A stretch of 64,000 nucleotides of DNA from contig JBBRFB010000001.1 in the NCBI GenBank assembly GCA_038225015.1, forward strand, positions 1-64,000. Reading direction: 5' to 3'. Below, in pieces: positions 16,421 to 25,334 of the stretch. Each line of letters starts with the position of its first letter. Position 1 is the first letter of the stretch. This DNA is from Schlegelella_A sp038225015. GTDB taxonomy: Bacteria; Pseudomonadota; Gammaproteobacteria; Burkholderiales; Burkholderiaceae_C. The notes under the pieces are model-generated. The model saw nothing but the letters and a program-made list of their open reading frames with translations. It was not told where the DNA came from and did no database searches. A program made the translations under genes and the position numbers.

Positions 16421-17161
16421 TCAGGGCATCAGCATGCCGCCGTTGACGTGCATCTCGATGCCGGTGATGTAGCCCGCCTCGTCGGAACACAGAAAGGCCA
16501 CCGCGTGGGCGATATCGGCGGCCTGGCCAAGCCGCCCGAGCGGGATCTGTCCCAGCAGGGCCGCCTTCTGGGACTCGGAGAGCGCCGCCGTCATGTCGGT
16601 CTCGATGAACCCCGGGGCAACGCAGTTGACGGTGATGCCGCGGCTCGCCACCTCGCGGGCCAGCGATTTCGTCATCCCGGCGACGCCGGCCTTGGCCGCC
16701 GCATAGTTGGCCTGGCCGGCGTTGCCGCTTGCCCCGACCACCGAGGTGATGTTGACGATGCGGCCATGGCGCTGCTTCATCATCGGCCGGATCGCGGCGC
16801 GGCAGGCGCCGAAGACGGCGGTCAGGTTGGTCGCCAGGACGGCGCTCCAGTCGTCGTCCTTCATCCGCATCGACAGCATGTCGCGGGTGATCCCGGCGTT
16901 GTTGACGAGGACGTGCAGGCCCCCCGAGTCACGCACGATCGCGTCGATGGCGGCGCCGACGGCGGCGCCATCGGTCACGTCGAGCACCAGGCCCCGGCTG
17001 CCCGGCGAGCCGGCCAGTGCCTCGCCGATGGCGGCGGCGCCGGCCGCGGTGGTGGCGGTGCCGACGACGGCGAAGCCTTTCCCCGCCAGCTCGAGGGCGA
17101 TCGCCCGGCCGATGCCGCGCGAGGCACCGGTGACGAGGGCGACCGGTCCGGCAACGCTCAT
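16421..17161 (-). CDS. fabG: 3-oxoacyl-ACP reductase
   Basis: 246 aa SDR. NADPH-dependent reduction of 3-oxoacyl-ACP. Cofactor motif GASRGIG near residue 14, NNAGITRD, catalytic Ser in ITSVVGASG and Tyr/Lys in YAAAKAG; the end HVNGGMLM is typical. The ATG at 17161 overlaps the fabD stop (ATGA), which fixes the start although the frame stays open far upstream. Confidence 0.97.
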   Translation of the reverse strand: MSVAGPVALVTGASRGIGRAIALELAGKGFAVVGTATTAAGAAAIGEALAGSPGSRGLVLDVTDGAAVGAAIDAIVRDSGGLHVLVNNAGITRDMLSMRMKDDDWSAVLATNLTAVFGACRAAIRPMMKQRHGRIVNITSVVGASGNAGQANYAAAKAGVAGMTKSLAREVASRGITVNCVAPGFIETDMTAALSESQKAALLGQIPLGRLGQAADIAHAVAFLCSDEAGYITGIEMHVNGGMLMP

Positions 17162-18096
17162 TGGAGCAGCGCCCGGGCTTCGGCCAGCGACGCCGGATCG
17201 AAGACCGCCGCCGATACGGCGCCCGGCTCGATCCGCTTGACCATGCCGGCCAGGACCTTGCCCGGGCCGCACTCGAAGATGCGCGCGACGCCGCGGGCAT
17301 GGATCGCCCGGACGGTCTCGGCCCAGCGCACCGGGCCGAACGCCTGGCGGTAGAGGGCGTCGCGGATCAGCGCCGGCTCGGTCTCGCTCTTGACGTCGAT
17401 GTTGTCGATGACCGGGATGAAGGGGGCGTCGATGGCCGTCGTCGCCAGCCGCTCGCGCAGCCGTTCGGCCGCCGGCTTCATCAGGGCCGAGTGGAAGGGC
17501 GCCGAGACAGCGAGGAGCAGCGCCCGCTTGGCGCCGGCCGCCTTCAGGACTTCGCAGGCCTTCTCGACGCCGGCCTTGGTGCCGGCGATCACGGTCTGCT
17601 TCGGATCGTTGAAGTTGGCAGCCTGGACGATCTCGCCGGTCTCGACCGCGACGCGAGAGCAGCCGGCACGAACCGTCTCGGCGTCGAGCCCGAGGATCGC
17701 CGCCATCGCGCCGACGCCGACCGGCACGGCTTCCTGCATCGCCCGGGCCCGAAAGCGGACCAGCGGCAGGGCATCGGCCAACGCCAGCGAGCCGGCTGCG
17801 ACCAGTGCCGTGTACTCGCCGAGAGAATGACCGGCGAGAACGGTCGGCGCCGTCCGGGTCTCGTGAAGCCAGGCCCGATAGCAGGCGATGCCCGCCGTCA
17901 GCATAACCGGCTGCGTGTTCTCGGTCAGGTCGAGGCGGTCCTTCGGCCCTTCGCGGATCAGCCGGCCGACGTCTTCGCCGAGCGCCGTCGAGGCCTCGTC
18001 GAGCGTGTCGCGAACGGCCGGGTGATCGCCCCAGGCGTCGAGCATGCCCACGGACTGCGAGCCCTGGCCGGGAAAGACGAAGGCGAACGTCTTCAT
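17158..18096 (-). CDS. fabD: Malonyl-CoA:ACP transacylase
   Basis: 312 aa. Loads malonyl from CoA onto ACP. The N-terminus FAFVFPGQGSQSVGML, the catalytic Ser in GHSLGEYTAL and the His-bearing VSAPFHSALM are all present, as is the GPGKVLAGMVKRI C-terminal motif. It is 20 nt downstream of fabH and overlaps fabG. Confidence 0.97.
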   Translation of the reverse strand: MKTFAFVFPGQGSQSVGMLDAWGDHPAVRDTLDEASTALGEDVGRLIREGPKDRLDLTENTQPVMLTAGIACYRAWLHETRTAPTVLAGHSLGEYTALVAAGSLALADALPLVRFRARAMQEAVPVGVGAMAAILGLDAETVRAGCSRVAVETGEIVQAANFNDPKQTVIAGTKAGVEKACEVLKAAGAKRALLLAVSAPFHSALMKPAAERLRERLATTAIDAPFIPVIDNIDVKSETEPALIRDALYRQAFGPVRWAETVRAIHARGVARIFECGPGKVLAGMVKRIEPGAVSAAVFDPASLAEARALLQ

Positions 18097-18116
18097 GTCG
18101 GTTCGTCGCGCGAAGG

Positions 18117-19106
18117 TCAGAAGTCAAGCAGGGCGGCGCCCCACGTGAAGCCGCCGCCAACGCCTTCGAGCATCACCGTGTCGCCGCGCTGGATGGTGCC
18201 AGCGCGCACTGCGTCGTCGAGCGCGAGCGGGATCGACGCCGCCGAGGTATTGCCGTGCCGGTCGACCGTGGCGATGAGCTTGCCGGGCGGCAGCTTCAGC
18301 TTCTTCGCCGTGCTCTGCATGATGCGGATGTTGGCCTGGTGCGGAACGAGCCAGTCGATGTCGGCCTCGGTGCGACCGGCCTTGGCCAGCACCGACCGGG
18401 CGACACTGTCGAGCACGCCAACGGCCAGCTTGAACACCGCCGGGCCATCCATCTTCAGCAGCGGGTCGCCGAGCACGTGCCCGCCGGCCACGGTGCCCGG
18501 CACGCAGAGGATGCCCACGTGGCGCCCGTCGGCGTGCAGCTCGGTGGCGAGGATGCCCGGCTCCGCGCTCGCCTCGAGGACGACGGCTCCAGCACCATCG
18601 CCGAAGAGAACACAGGTGGTTCGGTCTTTGAAGTCGAGGATGCGCGAGAAGACCTCGGCGCCGATGATCAGCGCCTTCGTGGCGCTGCCGGTCCTGATCA
18701 TGGCGTCGGCGACGGTGAGCGCGTAGATGAATCCGGAGCACACCGCCTGCACGTCGAAGGCGGCGCAGCCATGGATGCCGAGCTTTTCCTGCACCAAGCA
18801 GGCCGCCGACGGGAAAACCATGTCGGGCGTCGAGGTGGCGACGATGATGAGGTCGATTGTCTTCGGGTCGCAGTCGGCCGCCTCGAGCGCGCGCCGCGCC
18901 GCCTCGGCACCGAGGTCGCTGGAGGTGACGGTCGGCGCCGCGAAATGACGAAAGCGTATGCCGGTGCGCTCGACGATCCACTCGTCCGACGTCTCGATGC
19001 CGTCGGCGCCGAGGCGGGCGGCCAGCGCGGAGTTGCTGACCCGGTCGGGCGGCAGGAAGCTGCCGGTTCCGGTGATACGAGCGTAGGGGGCGGCGGAAGG
19101 CATCAT
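18117..19106 (-). CDS. fabH: 3-oxoacyl-ACP synthase III (KAS III)
   Basis: 329 aa. Starts fatty-acid synthesis by condensing acetyl-CoA with malonyl-ACP. The Cys active site is in AVCSGFIYAL, His in VPHQANIRIM and Asn in GNTSAASIPLAL. The N-terminus YARITGTGSFLPP is typical. Two adjacent ATG codons (19106 and 19103); the first overlaps the plsX stop as ATGA and is taken as the start. Confidence 0.97.
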   Translation of the reverse strand: MMPSAAPYARITGTGSFLPPDRVSNSALAARLGADGIETSDEWIVERTGIRFRHFAAPTVTSSDLGAEAARRALEAADCDPKTIDLIIVATSTPDMVFPSAACLVQEKLGIHGCAAFDVQAVCSGFIYALTVADAMIRTGSATKALIIGAEVFSRILDFKDRTTCVLFGDGAGAVVLEASAEPGILATELHADGRHVGILCVPGTVAGGHVLGDPLLKMDGPAVFKLAVGVLDSVARSVLAKAGRTEADIDWLVPHQANIRIMQSTAKKLKLPPGKLIATVDRHGNTSAASIPLALDDAVRAGTIQRGDTVMLEGVGGGFTWGAALLDF

Positions 19107-20200
19107 GCAGATTGAACGGCGGCAATGACGGCGCCGCCATCGCCCTCGCCCGCCACCGGCAGCGCCGCCAAAGTCACGCGGATCCGGTGCCGGACCCGGT
19201 CGAGCAGGCCATTGCGGGCCGCATCATAGGCGCGGTTGAGTGCCTGCTCGAATGCGAACGCGTCGGCCGAACCGTGGCTCTTGAAGACAAGGCCGCGCAG
19301 GCCGAGCAGCGCGGCGCCGTTGTAGCGGCGCGGGTCGACGCGACGCTTGAAGCGGCGCAACACCGGCAGCGCCGCCAGCGCCGCCAGCTTGCTGAGCGCG
19401 TTGCGCTCGAATTCCTGACGCAACAGGTCGGTCAGCATCGCCGCCGCGCCCTCGGCGGTCTTCAGGGCGACGTTGCCGACGAAGCCGTCGCAGACGACGA
19501 TGTCGGTCGTGCCGCGGAAGATGTCGTTGCCCTCGACGTTGCCATGGAAGTTGACGAGGCCGGCGGCAGCAGCGGCGCGCAGCAGCTCGGCGGCCTGCTT
19601 GATCATCTCGCCGCCCTTGATCGTCTCTTCGCCGATGTTGAGCAGGCCGACCGTCGGCTCTTGCGTGCCCTCGACGGCAGCGACGAGCGCACTGCCCATG
19701 ACCGCGAACTGCAGCAGGTGCTCGGCGCTGCAGTCGACGTTGGCGCCGAGGTCGAGCACGGTGGTGTAGGTGCCTCTTTCGTTCGGGAGCACGGACGCGA
19801 TCGCCGGCCGGTCGATGCCATCGATCGTCTTCAGCACGTAGCGCGACACCGCCATCAGCGCGCCGGTGTTGCCTGCGGACACGCAAGCCTGGGCGAGGGA
19901 GGGCCGATCGTCGTGCGGCTTGACCTGGCTCACCGCGACCCGCATCGACGAGTCCTTCTTCCGCCTGAGCGCCACCTCGACCGAGTCGCCCATCTCGACC
20001 ACTTCGCTCGCCGCGATGCGGCTGCAACGCCGCCAGCCGGCGGCGGCCGCGAGCGACTCCGCGCGGCCGACCAGCACCAGCTCGACATCGGGATGCGCGT
20101 CGAGGAACCGGCGGCATGCCGGCAGCGTGACGGGGGGGCCGTGGTCGCCGCCCATGCAGTCGACGGCCAGGCGGATCGGGGAGGCGGAAGCTGCCGCCAT
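19103..20200 (-). CDS. plsX: Phosphate acyltransferase PlsX
   Basis: 365 aa from the ATG at 20200, which gives MAAASASPIRLAVDCMGGDHGP; an in-frame ATG at 20245 would add 15 residues. Converts acyl-ACP to acyl-phosphate for phospholipid synthesis. Family marks: DCMGGDHGP near the N-terminus, SAGNTGALM, LDLGANVDC, NIGEE and DGFVGNVALKT. It lies between rpmF and fabH, the conserved yceD-rpmF-plsX-fabH-fabD order. Confidence 0.96.
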   Translation of the reverse strand: MAAASASPIRLAVDCMGGDHGPPVTLPACRRFLDAHPDVELVLVGRAESLAAAAGWRRCSRIAASEVVEMGDSVEVALRRKKDSSMRVAVSQVKPHDDRPSLAQACVSAGNTGALMAVSRYVLKTIDGIDRPAIASVLPNERGTYTTVLDLGANVDCSAEHLLQFAVMGSALVAAVEGTQEPTVGLLNIGEETIKGGEMIKQAAELLRAAAAAGLVNFHGNVEGNDIFRGTTDIVVCDGFVGNVALKTAEGAAAMLTDLLRQEFERNALSKLAALAALPVLRRFKRRVDPRRYNGAALLGLRGLVFKSHGSADAFAFEQALNRAYDAARNGLLDRVRHRIRVTLAALPVAGEGDGGAVIAAVQSA

Positions 20201-20255
20201 GGGTGAGTGCGTGATCGGCGAAGCCCTTTCGGCGGCCGGTGTCACGCCGGCTGGG

Positions 20256-20438
20256 TCAGGCGTCGGCCTTGGTCTTCAGGACCTTGCGGCCACGATAGAA
20301 GCCGGTCGGGCTCAGGTGATGCCGAAGGTGGGTCTCCCCGGTCGTCGGCTCGATCGCGATGCCGGGCTTGACGAGAGCGTTGTGGGCGCGATGCATGCCG
20401 CGTTTGGACGGTGACTTCTTGTTCTGTTGAACGGCCAT
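20256..20438 (-). CDS. rpmF: 50S ribosomal protein L32
   Basis: 60 aa, starting MAVQQNKKSPSKRGMHRAHN with the typical KKSPSKRGMHR box and ending GFYRGRKVLKTKADA. The family's zinc-binding Cys residues are absent, as in other proteobacterial L32 proteins of this type. The ATG at 20438 has a GGAGAG ribosome site 9 nt upstream. It sits 132 nt downstream of yceD. Confidence 0.97.
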   Translation of the reverse strand: MAVQQNKKSPSKRGMHRAHNALVKPGIAIEPTTGETHLRHHLSPTGFYRGRKVLKTKADA

Positions 20439-20570
20439 GGGGCTCTCCTGGACCGCGCACGGCGCGGGTGCAACGGCCCGGCCAGGCAACGGCCAGGCGG
20501 GGCGCGGAAAAGGCGGCCATTGTAGCAGCGGCGCCTCGCCCGGCCCGACGAACCGGCGGCTGCACGGGCT

Positions 20571-21125
20571 TCAGTTCGGCGGCGCGCCGCGCTTGAGGGC
20601 AGCGAGCACGGCGAACGGGTTCAGCGCGCTGGCCACGGCGTCGTCGTCCGGGTCGCGCAGCCGAGGCGGGTCCGGGCAGACGTCGTGGCGCGGCACCAGC
20701 GGGAGGGCAAGAAGCAACTCGTCCTCGACCAACGCATGCACGTCCAGGACCGGGGCCAGGGCCAGGACGTCGTCGTCGCTCTCGGCGTCGAGGGCGGCCG
20801 CGGCGTCCTCGCCTTCGACGAAACCGATCCGCCGGTCAGCCCGGACCGCGAGCGGCAACGGCTGCAGGCAGCGCTGGCATTGAAGGACGAGGTCGGCGCC
20901 GGCCTCGATTCGAAGCTGGGGCTGGACACCGGCACCGGCGATGGCCGCCATTCTTCCCGTCACCCGCCAGGCCACGACCGGATCGGGGGCCGCGTCGCTT
21001 TCCGCCGGCGAGGCGGGCAGGCGGGTAAAGCCGGCCGTCGGCCACTCGCCGGACCGCTCGCCGCTCGCGGCGGCGAAGGCGGCGACGTCGAGATGGCGCA
21101 GATCCGGGTCGGGGCGGGCTGCCAT
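20571..21125 (-). CDS. yceD: DUF177 protein YceD (23S rRNA accumulation)
   Basis: 184 aa. The DUF177 signature has the CQRCL Cys pair (residues about 84-87), followed by acidic GFVEGEDAA and the later LVEDELLLALPLVPRHDVC with a second Cys. In E. coli YceD is linked to 23S rRNA accumulation; its mechanism is not known. The C-terminus NPFAVLAALK is the usual ending. It starts the yceD-rpmF-plsX block and is divergent from maf (75 bp apart), so that gap likely holds promoters for both. Confidence 0.9.
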   Translation of the reverse strand: MAARPDPDLRHLDVAAFAAASGERSGEWPTAGFTRLPASPAESDAAPDPVVAWRVTGRMAAIAGAGVQPQLRIEAGADLVLQCQRCLQPLPLAVRADRRIGFVEGEDAAAALDAESDDDVLALAPVLDVHALVEDELLLALPLVPRHDVCPDPPRLRDPDDDAVASALNPFAVLAALKRGAPPN

Positions 21126-21200
21126 CTTGGCAGTCTAGGGCCTGCGCCGTCGCCAAGTCCGCGCGCGAACCCGGCGGGCGACCCGGGACGGGGTGTGAGA

Positions 21201-21815
21201 ATGGGCCGCATGGGTATCGGCCGCCGGCTCATCCTCGCCTCGACCTCCTCCTACCGGCGCGAGCTGCTCGGCCGACTGCGCCTGCCGTTCGAGGTGCGGT
21301 CGCCCGGCGTCGACGAGAACCCGCTGGCCGGCGAGGCGCCGCGGGCCTTGGCCCTGCGCCTGGCCCTCGCCAAGGCGGAGGCCGTCGCCGGTGCCGAGCC
21401 CGACGCGGTGATCATCGGGGCCGACCAGGTCGCCGAGCTCGACGGCCGTGCCCTCGGCAAGCCGGGAACGCACGAGCGGGCGACCGAGCAGCTGCGCGCG
21501 ATGCGCGGCCGCAGCGTCGTCTTCCACACCGCCGTCGCCGTGGTCTGCAGGGCCCGCGACCTGAGGCTCGTCGAGCTGGTGCCGGTGACCGTGCGCCTCA
21601 GGCGGGCCAGCGACGCCGAGATCGAGCACTACCTGCGCGCCGAGCAGCCGTACGACTGCGCCGGCAGCGCCAAGGTCGAGACGCTCGGGATCGCGCTGCT
21701 CGATGGCGTCGATTCCGACGACCCCACCGCCCTCGTCGGCCTGCCGCTGATCCGCACCTGCGCGATGCTGCGCCGTGCCGGCATCGAGCCCCTGGCGAGC
21801 CCGTCGACGCCGTGA
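21201..21815 (+). CDS. Maf-like nucleotide pyrophosphatase (YceF type)
   Basis: 204 aa from the ATG at 21201; a second ATG at 21210 is possible. Hydrolyses modified nucleoside triphosphates in the family; the gene next to yceD is usually the 7-methyl-GTP pyrophosphatase subtype. Signatures are LILASTSSYRRELLGRL, the catalytic Asp region IIGADQVAELDG, GKPGTHERATEQLRAM and YLRAEQPYDCAGSAKVE. Its stop overlaps the next start (GTGA). Confidence 0.92.
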   Translation: MGRMGIGRRLILASTSSYRRELLGRLRLPFEVRSPGVDENPLAGEAPRALALRLALAKAEAVAGAEPDAVIIGADQVAELDGRALGKPGTHERATEQLRAMRGRSVVFHTAVAVVCRARDLRLVELVPVTVRLRRASDAEIEHYLRAEQPYDCAGSAKVETLGIALLDGVDSDDPTALVGLPLIRTCAMLRRAGIEPLASPSTP

Positions 21816-22582
21816 GCCCGCGGCCCGGCACGCTCTTCCTGGTCCCGAACACGCTCGACTTCGGCGTCGCCGACGCGTCGGCCGACCTCGACGAGCTTTT
21901 GCCCCGCTCGGCGATCCGCATCGCCGCCCGGCTCGACCACTGGCTCTGCGAGAACGCGAAGACGACGCGGGCCTTCCTGAAGCGAGTCGATGCCGTCGTC
22001 GCCCTGGCCCAGCCGCTGCAGACGCTGACGATCGTCGAGCTGCCGCGCCCGGCCAAGGGCCGCGCGCCCGATCGGCCGGCGCCGGTCGATGCCCTGCTGG
22101 CGCCGGCGCTGGCCGGCTTCGATATGGGGCTGCTGTCGGAAGCGGGACTGCCGGCGGTCGCCGATCCGGGCGCGGCCGTCGTCGCCGCGGCGCATGCGGC
22201 GAAGGTGCCGGTCGTCGTCTTGCCCGGCGCCAGCTCCATCGTGCTGGCGCTAGCCGCGAGCGGGCTCGAGGGTCAGAGCTTCGCGTTCGTCGGCTACGTG
22301 CCCGTGGCCGCCGATGCACGGGCGGCCCGCCTGCGCGAGCTCGAGGCGATATCGCGCCGGCATCGCCAGACACAATTGATGATCGAGACGCCCTATCGAA
22401 ACGCTGCGCTGCTCGACGCCTTGCTGGCCCACCTGCAGCCCGCGACGCGGCTGTCGGTCAGCGTCGGCCTGACGGTGGCGGCCGGCTTCACCCGCACCGA
22501 CAGCGTCGCCGGCTGGCGCCGCGCCGCCACCGCGCTGCCGGCCGACCTGCCGGCCATGTTCGCGATCCTGGGATCGGGCTGA
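21812..22582 (+). CDS. SAM-dependent methyltransferase, RsmI-like (tetrapyrrole methylase family)
   Basis: 256 aa, GTG start overlapping the maf stop. Motifs of the tetrapyrrole methylase fold: GTLFLVPNTL, the GLLSEAGLPAVADPGA loop (residues about 107-122), VVVLPGASSIVLALAASG and FAFVGYVP. It is shorter and more divergent than true RsmI (16S rRNA C1402 ribose methylase), and the canonical RsmI N-terminus is replaced. The maf-linked paralogue is common in Burkholderiales; its substrate is not established. Confidence 0.82.
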   Translation: MSPRPGTLFLVPNTLDFGVADASADLDELLPRSAIRIAARLDHWLCENAKTTRAFLKRVDAVVALAQPLQTLTIVELPRPAKGRAPDRPAPVDALLAPALAGFDMGLLSEAGLPAVADPGAAVVAAAHAAKVPVVVLPGASSIVLALAASGLEGQSFAFVGYVPVAADARAARLRELEAISRRHRQTQLMIETPYRNAALLDALLAHLQPATRLSVSVGLTVAAGFTRTDSVAGWRRAATALPADLPAMFAILGSG

Positions 22583-22626
22583 GCCGCGGCGCCCGCGGTC
22601 GGTTCGACGCGCCCGAACGCGCGGCG

Positions 22627-24147
22627 TCAGTTCGCCGCCGGCTCGGCGACCTTGACCCCGAACAGGGCCGCGACCTTCTTCTTCGGCTTGATGTTCGGCG
22701 AGACCCCGCGCCCCGCCGGCGCCTCGCGTTTTTCCCACGCCGGCTGCTCGGCCACCGCACTGGCCTCGTACGGCCGGTCGAAGAACGGATCGCCGGATGG
22801 GCGCGGCGACTCGCGCGGAGGACGCGGCGAAGAGCGCGGCTCGGACGCAGATGCGGACTCGGGCACGTCGTCGCGACGGACTCGCTCCCGATACGGCGGC
22901 CGGGCCGGGCGGTCATCGAGCTCGAGCGGCTCCAGGTCGATCTTCTTCTTGATCAGTTTCTCGATGTCGGCGACCAGGCGGGCGTCATCGCGCGAGACCA
23001 GGGTGACGGCCAGCCCGGAAGCACCGGCGCGCCCGGTGCGGCCGATCCGGTGGATGTAGTCCTCGGCGTTGTAGGGCACATCGAAGTTGAAGACCGCCGG
23101 CAGGTCGACGATGTCGAGGCCGCGTGCGGCGACGTCGGTCGCGACGAGGACGTCGACACTGCCGCCCTTGAAGGCTTCGAGCGCCTTCAGCCGCTCGTCC
23201 TGCGACTTGTCGCCGTGCAGCGCGTTGGTGCGCAGGCCGTCGCGTTCGAACGAGCGCGCCAGCCGGGCGCAGCCCAGCTTCGAGTTGACGAAGATAAGTG
23301 CCTGCGTGATCGAGCGCTCCTTCAGCACCTTCAGCACGGCAGCCCGCTTGTCGTCGGTGGCGACGCTGTAGAAGATCTGCTCGACGTTGGTCGCGGTCGC
23401 GTTCGGGCGAGCCACCTCGACCATCAGCGGATCCTGCAGATAGCTCTCGGCGAGGCGGCGGATCTCGGGCGAGAAGGTCGCCGAAAAGAGCAGCGTCTGC
23501 CGCTGCTTCGGCAGGTAGGAGAGGATGCGCTGCAGGTCGGGCAGGAAGCCGATATCGAGCATGCGGTCGGCTTCGTCGAGGACGACGTACTCGACCTTGT
23601 TCAGGACGCAGTTCTTCGCCTCGATATGGTCGAGCAGACGCCCGGGCGTCGCCACCAGCACCTCGACACCCTGCTTCAGCTCGAGCGTCTGCGGCTTCAT
23701 GTCGATGCCGCCGAAGACGACGGCGCAGCGCAGCTTCGAGTGCGCCGCGTAGCCCTTGATGTTGTCTGCCACCTGGTCGGCGAGCTCGCGCGTCGGCGCG
23801 ATCACGAGGGCGCGCACCGGGTGGCGCGCCGGCGACATGCTCGAGTTCTCGTGCGGCAGCATCTTGTGCAGCAGCGGCAGCGAGAACGCCGCCGTCTTGC
23901 CGGTGCCGGTCTGCGCCGCACCCATGATGTCGCGCCCGGCGAGGACGAGCGGGATCGCCTTGGCCTGGATCGGCGTCATCGTGGTGTAGCCCTGGTCGGC
24001 CACGGCGCGCTGGAGCAGCGGCGACAGGCCGACCGCGGAGAACTGGAGCGAGGAGGCGACCGTCTCGGCAGCGAGCTCGGGTGAGATGGGTGTCTCTGAG
24101 CCCGTCACGGCGGGCAGCGCGGATTCCGCGCCTAGGGGTGAAGTCAT
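22627..24147 (-). CDS. rhlE: DEAD-box RNA helicase, RhlE type
   Basis: 506 aa from the ATG at 24147. Complete helicase core: Q-motif MTPIQAKAIPL, AQTGTGKT, PTRELADQV, TPGRLLD, DEAD, SATFS, LIFVNSK, ATDVAARGLDIVDLP and HRIGRTGRAG. The extended N-terminus is acidic and alanine-rich. The C-terminal tail (from about residue 415) is rich in Arg/Pro/Ser and ends with a basic segment IKPKKKVAALFG. It unwinds short duplexes, probably in ribosome assembly or mRNA decay with RNase E. It is convergent with the upstream methyltransferase and divergent from rfbB. Confidence 0.95.
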   Translation of the reverse strand: MTSPLGAESALPAVTGSETPISPELAAETVASSLQFSAVGLSPLLQRAVADQGYTTMTPIQAKAIPLVLAGRDIMGAAQTGTGKTAAFSLPLLHKMLPHENSSMSPARHPVRALVIAPTRELADQVADNIKGYAAHSKLRCAVVFGGIDMKPQTLELKQGVEVLVATPGRLLDHIEAKNCVLNKVEYVVLDEADRMLDIGFLPDLQRILSYLPKQRQTLLFSATFSPEIRRLAESYLQDPLMVEVARPNATATNVEQIFYSVATDDKRAAVLKVLKERSITQALIFVNSKLGCARLARSFERDGLRTNALHGDKSQDERLKALEAFKGGSVDVLVATDVAARGLDIVDLPAVFNFDVPYNAEDYIHRIGRTGRAGASGLAVTLVSRDDARLVADIEKLIKKKIDLEPLELDDRPARPPYRERVRRDDVPESASASEPRSSPRPPRESPRPSGDPFFDRPYEASAVAEQPAWEKREAPAGRGVSPNIKPKKKVAALFGVKVAEPAAN

Positions 24148-24245
24148 GCTGCAATTATCGCGCCTGTCGCCCCCGAAGGACGTCGGCAGGGAAATCCGCC
24201 CGCTAGAATCGCCCGCCCTGACGGTCGACGCGGCACGCCCCACCC
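24148..24245. promoter_or_regulatory. Divergent rhlE / rfbB promoter region
   Basis: 98 bp between the start codons of rhlE (leftward) and rfbB (rightward). A rightward -10-like TAGAAT is at 24204-24209 with no good -35. On the leftward strand GATAAT lies about 10 nt before the rhlE ATG, which would give an almost leaderless transcript. Only the -10 elements are suggestive. Confidence 0.35.
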
Positions 24246-25334
24246 ATGATTCTCGTCACCGGCGGCGCCGGCTTCATCGGCTCGAATTTCGTCCTCGACT
24301 GGCTCTCCGCGAGCGACGAGCCGGTCGTCAACCTCGACGCGCTGACGTACGCCGGCAACCGCGAGAACCTCGCCTCGCTCGACGGCGACGCCCGGCACCT
24401 ATTCGTTCACGGCGATATCGCCGACCGGGCGCTGGTCGATCGTCTGTTTGACGAGCACCGGCCGCGCGCGGTGATTCACCTGGCGGCCGAGAGCCACGTC
24501 GATCGCAGCATCCACGGCCCGGGCGCGTTCATGCGCACCAACGTCGAGGGCACCTTCACCCTGCTCGAGGCGGCTCGCCGCTACTGGACGGCACTGCCCG
24601 ACGGCGAGCGGCGCGACTTCCGCTTCCTGCACGTTTCGACCGACGAGGTCTACGGCTCCCTCGGCGTAGGCGACCCGGCGTTCACCGAAGAATACCCCTA
24701 CGCCCCGAACAGTCCCTATTCGGCCAGCAAGGCGGCCAGCGACCACCTGATCCGAGCCTGGCACCACACCTACGGCCTGCCCGTGCTGACCACCAATTGC
24801 AGCAACAACTACGGGCCGTTCCACTTCCCGGAAAAGCTCATCCCGCTGATGATCGTCAACGCACTGGCCGGCAAGCCGCTGCCTGTCTATGGCGACGGGC
24901 AGCAGGTGCGCGACTGGCTCTATGTGACCGACCACTGCGCCGCGATCCGCGCCGTGCTCGCCGGCGGCCGGCCGGGCGAGACCTACAACGTCGGCGGCTG
25001 GAACGAGAAGCCGAATCTCGACATCGTGCACGGCGTCTGCGCCCTGCTCGACGAACTGCGGCCCGACCCGACGGGCTCGTATGCCCGCCTGGTAACGCAC
25101 GTGACCGACCGGCCCGGTCACGACCGCCGATATGCGATCGACGCCCGCAAGGTCGAACGCGAGCTGGGCTGGCGGCCGGCCGAGACCTTCGAGACCGGCC
25201 TGAGGCGAACGGTGCGCTGGTACCTCGACCATGGCGACTGGGTCGAACGGGTGCAGACCGGTGCCTACCGCGACTGGCTTTCGGCGAACTACGACGACCG
25301 CGCCAGCGCGCCAGCACTGACGCCGGCCGCATGA
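24246..25334 (+). CDS. rfbB: dTDP-glucose 4,6-dehydratase
   Basis: 362 aa extended SDR. Converts dTDP-glucose to dTDP-4-keto-6-deoxyglucose. NAD motif TGGAGFIGSNF at the N-terminus, AAESHVDRSI, catalytic STDEVYGSLG and YSASKAASDHLIRA (Tyr/Lys), then TNCSNNYGPFHFPEKLIPL and VRDWLYVTDHC, all diagnostic of RmlB. The stop overlaps rfbD (ATGA). First gene of the rightward polysaccharide-precursor run. Confidence 0.96.
   Translation: MILVTGGAGFIGSNFVLDWLSASDEPVVNLDALTYAGNRENLASLDGDARHLFVHGDIADRALVDRLFDEHRPRAVIHLAAESHVDRSIHGPGAFMRTNVEGTFTLLEAARRYWTALPDGERRDFRFLHVSTDEVYGSLGVGDPAFTEEYPYAPNSPYSASKAASDHLIRAWHHTYGLPVLTTNCSNNYGPFHFPEKLIPLMIVNALAGKPLPVYGDGQQVRDWLYVTDHCAAIRAVLAGGRPGETYNVGGWNEKPNLDIVHGVCALLDELRPDPTGSYARLVTHVTDRPGHDRRYAIDARKVERELGWRPAETFETGLRRTVRWYLDHGDWVERVQTGAYRDWLSANYDDRASAPALTPAA

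Noticed and set aside
22583..22626. Intrinsic terminator between the RsmI-like gene and rhlE
   Set aside because: Only a 5-bp stem and no T tract were found.
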